The notes: generated from the sequence alone by a model not told the origin. A stretch of 64,000 nt of DNA from Roseovarius sp. THAF9 (GCF_009363715.1 NZ_CP045404.1:3812001-3876000); one strand, 5' to 3'; numbered from the stretch's first letter, positions 16,556 through 25,440 are shown. Numbers and translations: made by a program.

Positions 16556-17410
16556 ATGATCCAGTTCGACTGCCACGCACATGTCTACGAAACGGTCACT
16601 GCCATCGATGGGGCACGCTATATTCCGGCAAAGCCGGCACCCTTGTCGGACTGGCTTGGGCATCTCGAAGCCGGAGGCTTGCAGGGGGGTGTGATCGTTC
16701 AGGTCAGCTTTCTGGGGTCCGACAACTCTCAGATGTGCGCCGCCCTTTCACAACTGGACCGACGGCGCTTTTCAGGCGTTTGCGTGGTGGGGTTGGACGT
16801 ATCCGAAGAACAACTCGACCGTCTGTTTGGGTCCGGCGTGCGCGGCGTGCGCTGGAACCTGGTTCGCGGCGCAGAGATCCCCGATCTTCGCGGACGCACG
16901 ACCCGAGAGTTCCTGCGAAAGCTGCGCGACCGCAACATGCACCTTGAGATTCATCTGGAGGGCCCGAGGCTGGCGCCGGTCCTGCCTGCCCTCTCGGACC
17001 TTGGTGTGAACGTCGTCGTGGACCATTTCGGGCTTCCATCCGACCCGAACCCAAAGCACGATCCGATGCTTGAGGCGGTGTCGAGGACGCATGATCGCGC
17101 TGCGCTGTATTTCAAGTTTGCCGCACATTACCGGGTCAAGTTCGACGTGCTGCCACATGCCAGCGAATTGCTGGGCCTTCTGCCCGCGCACCATGTGGTC
17201 TGGGGCAGCGACTGGCCCCACACGCAGCACGAAGACTGTGCGAGTTATCCCGACGTCTGGGCCTTTTCCGGGCAACTGACAGATCTGTGCGACAGGCGCG
17301 CCGTGAAATCCTTGTATGGTCTCGGGCAGGAAGCGGCAGAAGATCGTGCGGCCGATCAATCGCCGGACGCCGGAGTCGCAACCGTCGCAAAAAGCGGGCC
17401 GCGTTTGTGA
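16556..17410 (+). CDS. Amidohydrolase_2 family hydrolase (PDC lactonase-like)
   Basis: A 284-residue TIM-barrel hydrolase of the group that includes 2-pyrone-4,6-dicarboxylate lactonase. Metal or substrate residues are visible in DCHAHVYE (His7, His9), HLEIHLEG, VVDHFGLPS and VWGSDWPHTQHE (late Asp). These enzymes open lactones or hydrolyse cyclic acids in catabolic pathways. It has a GGGAGG ribosome site and is the first gene after the GntR-controlled promoter. The 3' ~25 codons look unlike family members and may be extended by a lost stop. About 235 bases without a convincing gene follow. Confidence 0.85.
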   Translation: MIQFDCHAHVYETVTAIDGARYIPAKPAPLSDWLGHLEAGGLQGGVIVQVSFLGSDNSQMCAALSQLDRRRFSGVCVVGLDVSEEQLDRLFGSGVRGVRWNLVRGAEIPDLRGRTTREFLRKLRDRNMHLEIHLEGPRLAPVLPALSDLGVNVVVDHFGLPSDPNPKHDPMLEAVSRTHDRAALYFKFAAHYRVKFDVLPHASELLGLLPAHHVVWGSDWPHTQHEDCASYPDVWAFSGQLTDLCDRRAVKSLYGLGQEAAEDRAADQSPDAGVATVAKSGPRL

Positions 17411-17646
17411 AGATCGCTTGCGCAACAGACACCACGATCTGACGCCATTCCGAACCGGCGCAGCAGGTTTCGGCTTTGGCCGCGATGCCTCAACAGGCCC
17501 CGGCGAAGCGTCGGACCGCGTCGCGTGCCGCGCGCCGTTATCCGCTGGTCATTCGGAAACCCACTGGTGTAAACAGCGGCAAACCCGGCCGCGGCGCGAA
17601 GCTGCGAGACCAAACGAACAAAACACTCACACAAGGCGAGGGCGCC

Positions 17647-19134
17647 ATGAAAGACCGGAGCGCGGCCGCAACCGCTCTTTACGACGGCGGGCACCGCCGG
17701 ATGTTCATAAACGGGAAATGGTGCGATGCCCGGTCCGGCGAGAGCATAGAGGCCCGCAACCCGGCGGACGGCACATTGCTGGCCACCGTGCCCAAGGGCG
17801 GGCCGGCAGATGTGGATGCGGCGGTCAAGGCCGCGCGCGCCGCGTTCGAGGGCCCCTGGTCGAAATGGACTCCGTTCGAGCGCCAGGCGCTGCTGCTGCA
17901 CATCGCCGAGCGGTTCGAGGCGGAGTGGGAAGAGCTGTGCCTGTCGGACACGCTGGACATGGGAATGCCGATCCAGCGAACGCTTGCCAACAGCCGCAGG
18001 GTCCTGGGGATGCTGCGCTTTTATGCCGGTCAGGCCGTGGCGATCCATGGCGCCACCATCCCGAACTCTTTCCCCGGCGAGATCTATTCCCAGACCGTGC
18101 GCGAGCCCATCGGCGTCGTCGGGGCCATCATTCCCTGGAATGCGCCGATTGCCGGCTCGATCTGGAAAATTGCGCCGGCCATCGCGACCGGTTGCACCGT
18201 CGTTCTGAAACCGTCGGAAGAGGCCTCGTTGACCGTCCTGATGATTGCCCGGATCATGCAGGAGGCCGGCCTGCCCGATGGTGTGCTGAACATCGTGACG
18301 GGCCTGGGGTCCGAGGCCGGGGCGGCCCTTGCCGAACACGACGGAGTCGACAAGATCGTCTTCACCGGCTCGACCGCCACCGGACAGGCCATCGCCCGCG
18401 CCGCCACCGGCAATCTCAAGCGCGTGTCGCTGGAACTGGGTGGGAAGTCCCCCATCATCGTGTGCCGCGACGCCGATATCGAAAAGGCGGTACCGGTCGC
18501 CGCGATGGCCGTCTTCGCCAATTCCGGGCAGATCTGCATCGCCGGATCACGCCTGTTCGTGGCGCGCGAGATACATGACGAATTCGTGCGCCGTGTCGCC
18601 GACTATGCCGCTGGGCTGCGCATCGGTCACGGCATTCATGAGGAAACCGAGATCGGCCCGATCATCTCGGCCCTTCAGGCCGAGCGGATCGCGGGCTACC
18701 TCGACGCTGGCCCGCGCGAAGGCGCGCAGGTCATCACAGGCGGCGCACGGGCCGAAGGCCCGGAGCTTGCAGGCGGGCACTATTTCCAGCCGACGGTACT
18801 GGGCGGTGTGACTGACACGATGCGTGTCGCACGCGAAGAAATCTTCGGCCCCGTCATCTCGGCCCTGCCGTTCGACGACCTGGACGAAGTCGTGGCCCGC
18901 GCCAATGCCACGCCCTACGGTCTTGCGGCGGGCGTGTTCTCGACCCACCTGGGCACCGCGCACAAGCTCGCGCACCGGCTCAAGGCCGGGTCGGTCTGGG
19001 TCAACATGTACCACGCCATCGACCCCGCCGTGCCCTTCGGCGGCGTCAAGATGTCGGGATACGGGCGCGAGGGCGGGACCGAACACATGGAAGAGTACCT
19101 CGACACCAAGGCGATCTGGATCAACGCAGAATAG
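17647..19134 (+). CDS. NAD(P)-dependent aldehyde dehydrogenase
   Basis: A 495-residue aldehyde dehydrogenase superfamily enzyme that oxidises an aldehyde to its acid. The general base Glu263 is in LELGGKSP and the catalytic Cys297 in FANSGQICIAGS; the cofactor loop reads FTGSTATGQ and the substrate-side motif is IIPWNAPI. ATG at 17647 follows AAGGCGAGGGCG and gives a normal N terminus (FINGKWCDA at ~20). A longer frame exists upstream but is arginine-rich and not family-like. In context it should oxidise the aldehyde made from the product of the amidohydrolase or of the hydroxyacid dehydrogenase next door. Confidence 0.95.
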   Translation: MKDRSAAATALYDGGHRRMFINGKWCDARSGESIEARNPADGTLLATVPKGGPADVDAAVKAARAAFEGPWSKWTPFERQALLLHIAERFEAEWEELCLSDTLDMGMPIQRTLANSRRVLGMLRFYAGQAVAIHGATIPNSFPGEIYSQTVREPIGVVGAIIPWNAPIAGSIWKIAPAIATGCTVVLKPSEEASLTVLMIARIMQEAGLPDGVLNIVTGLGSEAGAALAEHDGVDKIVFTGSTATGQAIARAATGNLKRVSLELGGKSPIIVCRDADIEKAVPVAAMAVFANSGQICIAGSRLFVAREIHDEFVRRVADYAAGLRIGHGIHEETEIGPIISALQAERIAGYLDAGPREGAQVITGGARAEGPELAGGHYFQPTVLGGVTDTMRVAREEIFGPVISALPFDDLDEVVARANATPYGLAAGVFSTHLGTAHKLAHRLKAGSVWVNMYHAIDPAVPFGGVKMSGYGREGGTEHMEEYLDTKAIWINAE

Positions 19135-19182
19135 ACCCGCGCCCGCCACGCAATGAACAAAGACGAACGGAAAGACCCCTTA

Positions 19183-20064
19183 ATGAATGTCGGCATCATA
19201 GGCGTCGGGCTCATGGGCCACGGCATCGCCCGCAACATCCTGTCCCGCGGCGGCTTCGCGTTGCGATTTCTCGACCACCCCGGCAACCAGCCCACCGACG
19301 AGCTTGTCGATCTTGGTGGCGGGGCGTGCGCCACGGTTGCGGAGGTCGCAGCGGCATCCGATGTGGTCATCCTCTGCGTCACCGGCTCGCCCCAGGTCGA
19401 GGCCATCGTCGGCGCGCCGGATGGCCTTGCCGCGTCGTTGCGCCCGGAAACGATCGTGGTGGATTGCTCGACCGCGCTGCCCGACTCGACCCTGCGCATG
19501 GCCGAACTGGTTCGCGACTCCGGCGGCGATTATCTCGATGCGCCGATGACACGCACCGCGAAACATGCCCACGAGGGGACGCTGAACCTGCTGGTCGGCG
19601 GCGCGGCCGAAACCCTGGATGCCGTGCGCCCTGTCCTGGCCTCTTTCACCGAACAGGTGGCGCATGTCGGTCCGCTGGGACATGGGCATCGGCTCAAGCT
19701 GTTGCACAACTATGTTTCGGTCGGCTTCATGACGTTGCTGGCCGAGGCCGCCGCCCAGGCCGCCGATACCGACGTAGATCCGCAGGTGTTCGTCGACGTG
19801 CTGGCGGGCGGCGGCGGCGCGAGCGCGGCCCTCGACCGGCTGGCGCCCTTCATCGTCTCGCAGGATCGCGACGCGCTGCCGTTCGTCGTGTCCAATGCCC
19901 TGAAGGACATCGACTATTACCGCAGCATGTCCGACACCGCAGGGGCGCAAACGACAGTTGCCGATGGCGTATCCGCCGCGCTTGCCGAGGCGGTCAAGAG
20001 CGGGCCAGCCGACGCTTACGTCCCCGAACTGGTCCGCCTGTTCAGACAACGGAAGGACGTTTGA
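19183..20064 (+). CDS. Beta-hydroxyacid dehydrogenase (3-hydroxyisobutyrate dehydrogenase family)
   Basis: A 293-residue NAD(P)-dependent oxidoreductase related to 3-hydroxyisobutyrate dehydrogenase and tartronate-semialdehyde reductase. The Rossmann motif GIIGVGLMGHGIARN is at the N terminus, the substrate loop DAPMTRTAKHAHEGTL corresponds to the family's DAPVSGG region but is altered, and the catalytic Lys172 is in HRLKLLHNYVS. I chose ATG at 19183; an ATG at 19153 would add ten polar residues before the Rossmann strand. It lies between the aldehyde dehydrogenase and the TRAP genes. The changed substrate loop suggests an unusual substrate. Confidence 0.88.
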   Translation: MNVGIIGVGLMGHGIARNILSRGGFALRFLDHPGNQPTDELVDLGGGACATVAEVAAASDVVILCVTGSPQVEAIVGAPDGLAASLRPETIVVDCSTALPDSTLRMAELVRDSGGDYLDAPMTRTAKHAHEGTLNLLVGGAAETLDAVRPVLASFTEQVAHVGPLGHGHRLKLLHNYVSVGFMTLLAEAAAQAADTDVDPQVFVDVLAGGGGASAALDRLAPFIVSQDRDALPFVVSNALKDIDYYRSMSDTAGAQTTVADGVSAALAEAVKSGPADAYVPELVRLFRQRKDV

Positions 20065-20153
20065 CGACCCCAGCACACTCACCGCGCTGGCACAGGGTTG
20101 TCACTAAAAAAATACCTGTGTAGCAAAAGCAAACTTCAAACGGGAGGAAAACC

Positions 20154-21134
20154 ATGACATTTATTACCCGCGGGCTGGTCTCGACCGGCATCTTCCTTGC
20201 GATGGGCCTTCCGGCCCTTGCGCAGACCGAAGTCAAGATTGGCTACGCCCTTGCCCCCGACAGCCATTACGGCGTCGCGGCGCAGAAATTCGAAGAGGTC
20301 GTCAAGGCCGAGACCGGCGATGCGTTCGAGTTCAACCACTTTCCTTCTTCCGGCCTTGGCGGCGAACGCGAGGTGATCGAGGGGCTGCAACTGGGCACCA
20401 TCGAAGCCACCATCGTGTCGTCCGGCACGCTGGCCAACTTCGTGCCCGATACCGGCGTTTTCGACATTCCGTTCCTGTTTCGGGATCTCGACCACGCCCG
20501 CGCCGTCCTGGACGGTGAAATCGGGCAAGAGATCCTGGCGAAGTTCGATGATGTCGGTCTGCACGGGCTGGCCTGGGGCGAGCAGGGCTTCCGCCACATC
20601 ACCAACAACCGCAACGCCATCGAAACCCCGGCCGATGTCGAAAGCCTGAAGATCCGCACGATGGAAAACCCCGTGCACCTGGCGGCGTTCAACGCCATGG
20701 GTGCGGCGCCGACGCCTATGGCTTGGCCCGAGGTGATCTCGTCGCTGCAACAAGGCGTGATCGACGGGCAGGAAAACCCGCTGTCGGTGATCGTGTCGGT
20801 CAAGCTGGACGAGGTGCAGGAATACCTGACGCTGTCGGGACACGTCTATTCACCCGCCATGCTGCTTGTGTCCAAGCCGTTCTGGGATGGCCTCGACGAC
20901 GCGCAGAAAGCCGCCTTTGAGAAGGCCGCGGCAGAGGCCGTGACCGCCATGCGCGGCTATGTCGACGATGTCGAGACCACGGGCGTCGAGACCCTGAAAG
21001 AGCGCGGCATGAAAGTGAATGAACTGTCTGCCGAACAAAAGGCCGCTTTCCAGGAGTCCATCACGTCGGCCTACGAAGGCTACTACGAGACCTACGGCAA
21101 GGACCTTGTCGACTCGATCGTCAACTTCGAGTGA
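20154..21134 (+). CDS. dctP: TRAP transporter periplasmic substrate-binding protein (DctP)
   Basis: The periplasmic receptor of a TRAP transporter (326 residues). It has a signal peptide with cleavage near ALAQ at residue ~24, and the DctP segments GYALAPDSHYGVAAQKFEE, FPSSGLGGEREVIEGLQLG and LKIRTMENPVH, whose arginine normally pairs with a carboxylate on the ligand. Ligands of this family are usually organic acids. A GGGAGGA ribosome site precedes it. The 90-base gap before it has room for a separate promoter, though the operon seems to run on from the dehydrogenases. Confidence 0.95.
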   Translation: MTFITRGLVSTGIFLAMGLPALAQTEVKIGYALAPDSHYGVAAQKFEEVVKAETGDAFEFNHFPSSGLGGEREVIEGLQLGTIEATIVSSGTLANFVPDTGVFDIPFLFRDLDHARAVLDGEIGQEILAKFDDVGLHGLAWGEQGFRHITNNRNAIETPADVESLKIRTMENPVHLAAFNAMGAAPTPMAWPEVISSLQQGVIDGQENPLSVIVSVKLDEVQEYLTLSGHVYSPAMLLVSKPFWDGLDDAQKAAFEKAAAEAVTAMRGYVDDVETTGVETLKERGMKVNELSAEQKAAFQESITSAYEGYYETYGKDLVDSIVNFE

Positions 21135-21186
21135 TGCTACCGCACCGGCGCCCACCCGGCGCCGGTGCCCTGACCGGGGGCGGCGC

Positions 21187-21714
21187 GTGAAACGGCTCGA
21201 ACATATTTTCGTCGTGCTGAACGGCTGGGCGCTGATCGGGATGCTGTCGGCGATGGCGCTGATCGTGGGGGCGAATATCTTCCTGCGCTATTTCACCGCG
21301 CATTCCCTGCCCTGGGCCGACGAGGCCGCCCGCTATCTGATGATCTGGCTGACCTTCACCGGCGCGGGGCTGATCCTGCGCGTCGGCGGCCACGTGGCCA
21401 TCACCAACCTGCAAGACAGCCTGCCGGCGATCGGGCAAAAGCTGCTTCGGGCCTTCATCGTGCTGATCCTGCTGACCTTCTTCGGCTACATGGTCTACGT
21501 CGGCTGGCAATACGCACAGCGGATGCAGTTTCAGGTTACGCCGGCCCTGCGCCTGCCGTTTCTTTATGTCTACGCGGCGATGCCGGTTGGGTTCGCGTTG
21601 CTGATCGTTCACCTGTTGCTGATCGCCCGCCCCTTCATCGGCGCCGGAGAGTACAAGAGCCTCGATGCACGCGGCGTCGACGACGACACCGTCACCGGCG
21701 GCGCCAATGGCTGA
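21187..21714 (+). CDS. dctQ: TRAP transporter small permease (DctQ)
   Basis: The four-helix small membrane subunit of the TRAP transporter (175 residues). The conserved motif NIFLRYFTAHSLPWADEAARY is present after the first helix. I start it at GTG 21187 after GGGGG; the longer open frame upstream lies within dctP. Its last eight bases overlap the start of dctM. Confidence 0.93.
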   Translation: MKRLEHIFVVLNGWALIGMLSAMALIVGANIFLRYFTAHSLPWADEAARYLMIWLTFTGAGLILRVGGHVAITNLQDSLPAIGQKLLRAFIVLILLTFFGYMVYVGWQYAQRMQFQVTPALRLPFLYVYAAMPVGFALLIVHLLLIARPFIGAGEYKSLDARGVDDDTVTGGANG

Positions 21715-22990
21715 AATCCTCTTTCCCGCGCTTTTCGCGCTGTTGATCCTGGGGCTGCCGGTCGCCTTCGCAATGGCGATCTCGGTCTTTGCGGCGATCA
21801 TGCTGGCCTCCAGCTATCAGCCGCTGGTGGTGGTCAAGGAAATGTTCTCGGGCCTGGACAGTTTTCCGCTGCTGGCCGTGCCGTTCTTTATCCTGGCGTC
21901 CGAGATCATGACCGGCGGCGCGGTGACACTGGCGATCCTGCGGCTTGCGCAGTCGCTGGTGGGGCATCTGCGCGGCGGGCTGGGCCACGCCAATGTCATG
22001 AGTTCCGCAATGTTCGCGGGGATCTCGGGCAGCGCGCTTGCCGATGCCGCCGGACCGGGCACAATGATGATCCGGATGATGGAAAAAGGCGGCTACGACC
22101 GCCCCTATGCCAGCGCCCTGACCATTGCCAGTGCCGTCGTCGGCCCGATCATCCCGCCCTCGATCACCATGATCATCTATGCGATGCAGGACCAGAACGT
22201 TTCGGTCGGGTCGCTGTTCATGGCCGGGATCCTGCCGGGGCTGGTGATCACGGTGATGGTGCTGCTGGCCAATGCCCGCGTCAGCAGGCAGCGCAACTAT
22301 GCCTCGGGCGCGCCGATGCCGCCTTTTGCCGAAATCGCCCGGACCGCACTGTTCGCGCTGCCGGCGCTGATCCTGATCGTTCTGATCGTGGGCGGTATCA
22401 GGTTCGGGGTTTTCACGCCGACAGAGGCGTCCGTGATCGCCGTCTTCTACGCGCTTGTCGTGGGCATGTTCGTTTATCGCTCGCTGCGCCTGCGCGATCT
22501 CCCCGCCATCGTGCTGCGCGCGGCGCTGACATCGGGCGCGGTGCTGCTCATCCTCGGTGCCGCGCGGGCGTTCGCGTGGGTGCTGATCATCGAGAGCATT
22601 CCACAGTACCTGGCGCAAACCATCATCGCGTGGGACCTCGCACCGATCGTTTTCCTGCTGGCGGTCAACCTTCTGCTGTTGGTGTTCGGCCTGTTCATGG
22701 ACCCGCTGCCGGGCGTCATGATCCTGGTGCCCATCCTCGCGCCGATCAGCTTTGCGTTGGGGATCGATCCCAATCACTTTGCCATCATCGTGATCGTCAA
22801 CCTGACTCTGGGCCTTACGACGCCGCCTGTCGGCAGCCTGATCTTCGTCGTATCTTCCACCGTGGGGCTCAAGCCGTCGGCCCTGATCCGCGAGATGCCA
22901 CCTTTCTTCATCGCCCTCGCCGTGGCGCTGCTGCTGATCACCTTCGTGCCGTTCCTGTCCGCTTGGCTGCCGAAGGCGAGCGGGTTCTGA
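21707..22990 (+). CDS. dctM: TRAP transporter large permease (DctM)
   Basis: The large membrane subunit (427 residues, about 11-12 helices) that carries the sodium- or proton-coupled transport path. Family segments seen are AVPFFILASEIM, MFAGISGSALADAAGPG, AIVGP-like VVGPIIPPSITMIIY, and LTLGLTTPPVGSLIFV near the end. It starts within the end of dctQ. With DctP and DctQ it forms a second carboxylate uptake system in the same gene cluster as TctCBA. Confidence 0.95.
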   Translation: MAEILFPALFALLILGLPVAFAMAISVFAAIMLASSYQPLVVVKEMFSGLDSFPLLAVPFFILASEIMTGGAVTLAILRLAQSLVGHLRGGLGHANVMSSAMFAGISGSALADAAGPGTMMIRMMEKGGYDRPYASALTIASAVVGPIIPPSITMIIYAMQDQNVSVGSLFMAGILPGLVITVMVLLANARVSRQRNYASGAPMPPFAEIARTALFALPALILIVLIVGGIRFGVFTPTEASVIAVFYALVVGMFVYRSLRLRDLPAIVLRAALTSGAVLLILGAARAFAWVLIIESIPQYLAQTIIAWDLAPIVFLLAVNLLLLVFGLFMDPLPGVMILVPILAPISFALGIDPNHFAIIVIVNLTLGLTTPPVGSLIFVVSSTVGLKPSALIREMPPFFIALAVALLLITFVPFLSAWLPKASGF

Positions 22991-23304
22991 CGCCGGTTGC
23001 CGCCATCCTGGGTCAAGGCATCGGGCTTTGACACGCTGTTCGAACTAGGCCTGTCGATCGACCCTGCCGCCCGTACCGGGCCCGCACCCACGTTTCAGTT
23101 CCACGAGCCGACATTCGAGGTCGCGGAGGCCACGGGCGAGCTTGCCGCCGGCCGCATGACCCTGCCGGCGACCGTGGCGCGTGCCGTGCGGCAGCGCCGT
23201 GACGAACCATTCCGAGCGGGATTGAACCCGGTGCCTCATTTGCGCGACCGATACCCGAAGGGCGTGCTGGTCTTGCGCCGATCTTTCCACGGGAGTTAGG
23301 AACC
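22991..23304. other. 314-base stretch without a convincing gene
   Basis: Open frames exist on both strands (for example plus 22997-23299 from a TTG), but none has a ribosome site or a recognisable motif, and the frames shadow each other. It may be a decayed gene at the end of the TRAP operon. The last bases (GGGAGTTAGGAACC) hold the ribosome site of the next gene. Confidence 0.5.
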
Positions 23305-23847
23305 ATGAAGTTTCGTTATCACCTCACCGCGTGCGTGGTTGCGCTGTTGCCAACTTCTGTCTTGGCCTGCGAGCCGCCGGCGGTTTTCCATGCCCCCTTT
23401 CAGGCGCGGTCAAACGCGTCCGTACCAGCCGAGATCGCCGCATATGTCGCGCGGACCAAGCCGGTGATCCGCACGACCTCTCTGGCACGCGGGGCACCGG
23501 GAGAGTCGTCGATGTGCGGCGGAATGGGCTATATCAACGTCGAAATCGCCTTGCCGCCGGGCGCGCCCTATACTCTAGGGCAGGTCGGGGCCGAGATCAC
23601 GCTGGCCGAAGGGCAATTCCATGACCACGTCTTTCCCAAGGGTCCGGTGATGCCGATCGACCCAGGCGCGGACAGCCTGGATATCGGCAATGCCTGGTAC
23701 GAAGGACCGCCGCCGCAGCATAAGCCGATCAGCGCGGTGTTCCACGTGCGCCTGGTCGCGCCGGATGGCACGCGCGGTCCGGTGACCCGCGTCGTGGTCA
23801 AATCCGTTCCGAAACGCACCGACAAGGCGGAAGGCGTGTCGCCGTAA
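23305..23847 (+). CDS. Secreted protein of unknown function
   Basis: A 180-residue protein with a clear signal peptide (MKFRYHLTACVVALLPTSVLA, cleavage before CEPP). A cysteine directly after the cleavage site could make it a lipoprotein (SVLAC is close to a lipobox), or it may pair with the single other cysteine in SSMCGGMG. The rest suggests a small beta-rich domain. I do not recognise the family. It is followed 60 bases later by a strong terminator shared with the convergent DUF2853 gene. Confidence 0.75.
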   Translation: MKFRYHLTACVVALLPTSVLACEPPAVFHAPFQARSNASVPAEIAAYVARTKPVIRTTSLARGAPGESSMCGGMGYINVEIALPPGAPYTLGQVGAEITLAEGQFHDHVFPKGPVMPIDPGADSLDIGNAWYEGPPPQHKPISAVFHVRLVAPDGTRGPVTRVVVKSVPKRTDKAEGVSP

Positions 23848-23909
23848 ACGCGCCAGGCTGGCGCGGTGCGCTGCCTCACGCAACCCTGTTCCACAGCCTT
23901 CCGAACGCA

Positions 23910-23939
23910 GAAACGCCCGCCTCGGTGGACGGGCGTTTC
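23910..23939. terminator. Bidirectional rho-independent terminator
   Basis: A perfect ten-base stem GAAACGCCCG / CGGGCGTTTC with a ten-base loop, followed by TTTC on the plus strand and flanked by A-rich bases on the other side. It separates the secreted-protein gene from the convergent DUF2853 gene and can serve both. Confidence 0.8.
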
Positions 23940-23957
23940 TTTCAGGTCGCGCCGATC

Positions 23958-24299
23958 TCAGCCATAGACCGATTCTTTGCCGAAATGCTTGGTCAGCATG
24001 TAGTAAATTACTGCTCGATACTTGTTGCGCTCGGACTTGCCGTAGGTCTCGATGCACTGGTTGATCGCATCCATCAGTTGCGGCCCGTCGGACAGGCCAA
24101 GCTTCTTGATGAGGAAATTGTCCTTCACCGTCTCCAGCTCGTGCTCTTGCCCTGCGGCCACGGTCGCGGCATCGGCGTTGTAAATCGCCGGCCCGCAGCC
24201 GATCGTGACCTTGGTCAAAAGATCCATGTCGGGGGTCATCCCGCATTTCGTTTTCAAATCGTCTGCGTATTTCGCAATCAATTCATCACGGCGTCCCAT
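23958..24299 (-). CDS. DUF2853 family protein
   Basis: A 113-residue small soluble protein of a widespread alphaproteobacterial family of unknown function. The whole family pattern is present: RDELIAKYADDLKTKCGM, then IGCGPAIYNADAATV, and KYRAVIYYMLTKHFGKES at the end. ATG at 24299 is supported by GGGAGAAG at good distance; the frame open further upstream is not family-like. It is a single-gene unit ending at the shared terminator. Confidence 0.9.
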   Translation of the reverse strand: MGRRDELIAKYADDLKTKCGMTPDMDLLTKVTIGCGPAIYNADAATVAAGQEHELETVKDNFLIKKLGLSDGPQLMDAINQCIETYGKSERNKYRAVIYYMLTKHFGKESVYG

Positions 24300-24460
24300 A
24301 AAGTCTTCTCCCACCTGTCCCGGCGTCCCACCGGGATGTGTTTTCAGTTCCGGCGCAAAAGCCTCGCGCAGGATAGCCACAGACGGTTTCGCGACAAAGG
24401 GAATTCTCTCGGCTTTTCCCCGGAACGCACGATTGTGCCGGAGCGATGCTGAAACGACAA

Positions 24461-24486
24461 CGGGCGCCCCCGTCAAGGGGCGCCCG
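24461..24486 (-). terminator. Hairpin terminator after the PRC-barrel gene
   Basis: A perfect ten-base stem CGGGCGCCCC / GGGGCGCCCG with a six-base loop lies 30 bases past the stop of the PRC-barrel gene. On the minus strand it is followed by TTGTCGTTTC, a weak T-tract, so termination may be partial. Confidence 0.6.
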
Positions 24487-24515
24487 GCGTCCTGCGTAAC
24501 ACTGCAGGGTACGGT

Positions 24516-25340
24516 TTACATCGCGTTGTCGAGCGGCACGTCGTCTTCCAGGCCTTCAACGCCGGTCTCGTCGAATTCAGGCTGCGATTTCAGCTCTTCT
24601 TCGGTCCAGGAGCTCAGCATCATGCCTTCGCCCTCAGGGGCCATCGAGAATTCTTCCAGCGGGATGGCGACGGTGTACTCGCCCAGCCCAAGGAAGCCAC
24701 CGATGCCGATCACGGCGGAAAGACTTTCACCCTGGCGCACGACATAGTCGATTTCGCCGACGTCTTCACCGGCTTGGGTCGTCACGTTCTGACCAAGGAT
24801 GTCACCGACCAGCATGCCGTCGAACGCGCTGCTCATACCGCCTTCGGTGCTGGTAACCTCGTTACCTTCGTCCGCACCCATTTCGGTATCGGCTTCGGTG
24901 TCGGCGGCCATATCACCGTCTGTCATTTCCTCGGCCGTGTTTTCGGTCGATTCAGCAACATCTTCGGCAGCCTGTTCCGCATCTTCGGCGGTATTCTCGG
25001 CAGCTTGTTCCGCATCTTCGGCGGTATTCTCGGCAGCTTGTTCCACGTCTTCGGCGGTGTTCTCGGCGGCCTGTGCCGTATCTTCAGCAGCGTCCTCAGT
25101 TGCCTGTGCAGCGTCTTCTGCGGTGTTTTCAGCCGCTTGTGCCGTGTCTTCGGCGGCATCTTCGATCGCTTCGCCGGTCTGCTCGGCGCTTTGCTCCAGC
25201 TCTTCCGAGGTGTCCTGGTTTTCCATCTCGGCCGACTGCTCGGTGGTCAGCGTGCCTTCGGCGTCGGATTCGGATTGGGCGAACGTGGCGCCAGTCATCA
25301 GGGCGATGGCGGCAACCGATGTTGTCAGGGTCTTATACAT
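24516..25340 (-). CDS. Exported PRC-barrel protein with acidic 11-residue repeats
   Basis: A 274-residue protein with a signal peptide (cleavage near ATFAQ, residue 21), a long acidic alanine- and glutamate-rich region and a C-terminal PRC-barrel domain (about 172-245: MLVGDILGQNV, GEDVGEIDYVV, AVIGIGGFLGLGEYTVAIPLEE). PRC barrels act as docking or cofactor-binding modules. Between residues 55 and 131 lie seven tandem 11-residue units of the form xxQAAENTAED, predicted to form one long amphipathic helix like those of LEA and apolipoproteins. AAGGAGGAAG precedes the ATG at 25340. It is a single-gene unit between the ahcY terminator and its own. An envelope stress role is only a guess. Confidence 0.85.
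   Translation of the reverse strand: MYKTLTTSVAAIALMTGATFAQSESDAEGTLTTEQSAEMENQDTSEELEQSAEQTGEAIEDAAEDTAQAAENTAEDAAQATEDAAEDTAQAAENTAEDVEQAAENTAEDAEQAAENTAEDAEQAAEDVAESTENTAEEMTDGDMAADTEADTEMGADEGNEVTSTEGGMSSAFDGMLVGDILGQNVTTQAGEDVGEIDYVVRQGESLSAVIGIGGFLGLGEYTVAIPLEEFSMAPEGEGMMLSSWTEEELKSQPEFDETGVEGLEDDVPLDNAM
24948..25178 (-). repeat. Seven tandem 33-base (11-codon) repeats
   Basis: The units encode, in order, TGEAIEDAAED, TAQAAENTAED, AAQATEDAAED, TAQAAENTAED, VEQAAENTAED, AEQAAENTAED and AEQAAEDVAES. Adjacent copies 5 and 6 are nearly identical at the DNA level, indicating recent duplication by slippage or unequal exchange. Confidence 0.9.
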
Positions 25341-25411
25341 TGGATCTTCCTCCTTTGCGTTATGCCGCCTCAACATCACTCGCATGAGGATAGTTCCGTG
25401 CTGAATCGAAA

Positions 25412-25440
25412 ATGCCGCCCGGCGAGGTACCAGGCGGCAT
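25412..25440 (-). terminator. Terminator after ahcY
   Basis: An eight-base stem ATGCCGCC / GGCGGCAT with a 13-base loop; on the minus strand the right arm runs into TTTTC. A second hairpin (CCGCC / GGCGG, 25446-25460) lies between it and ahcY. Together they should end the ahcY transcript. Confidence 0.65.
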
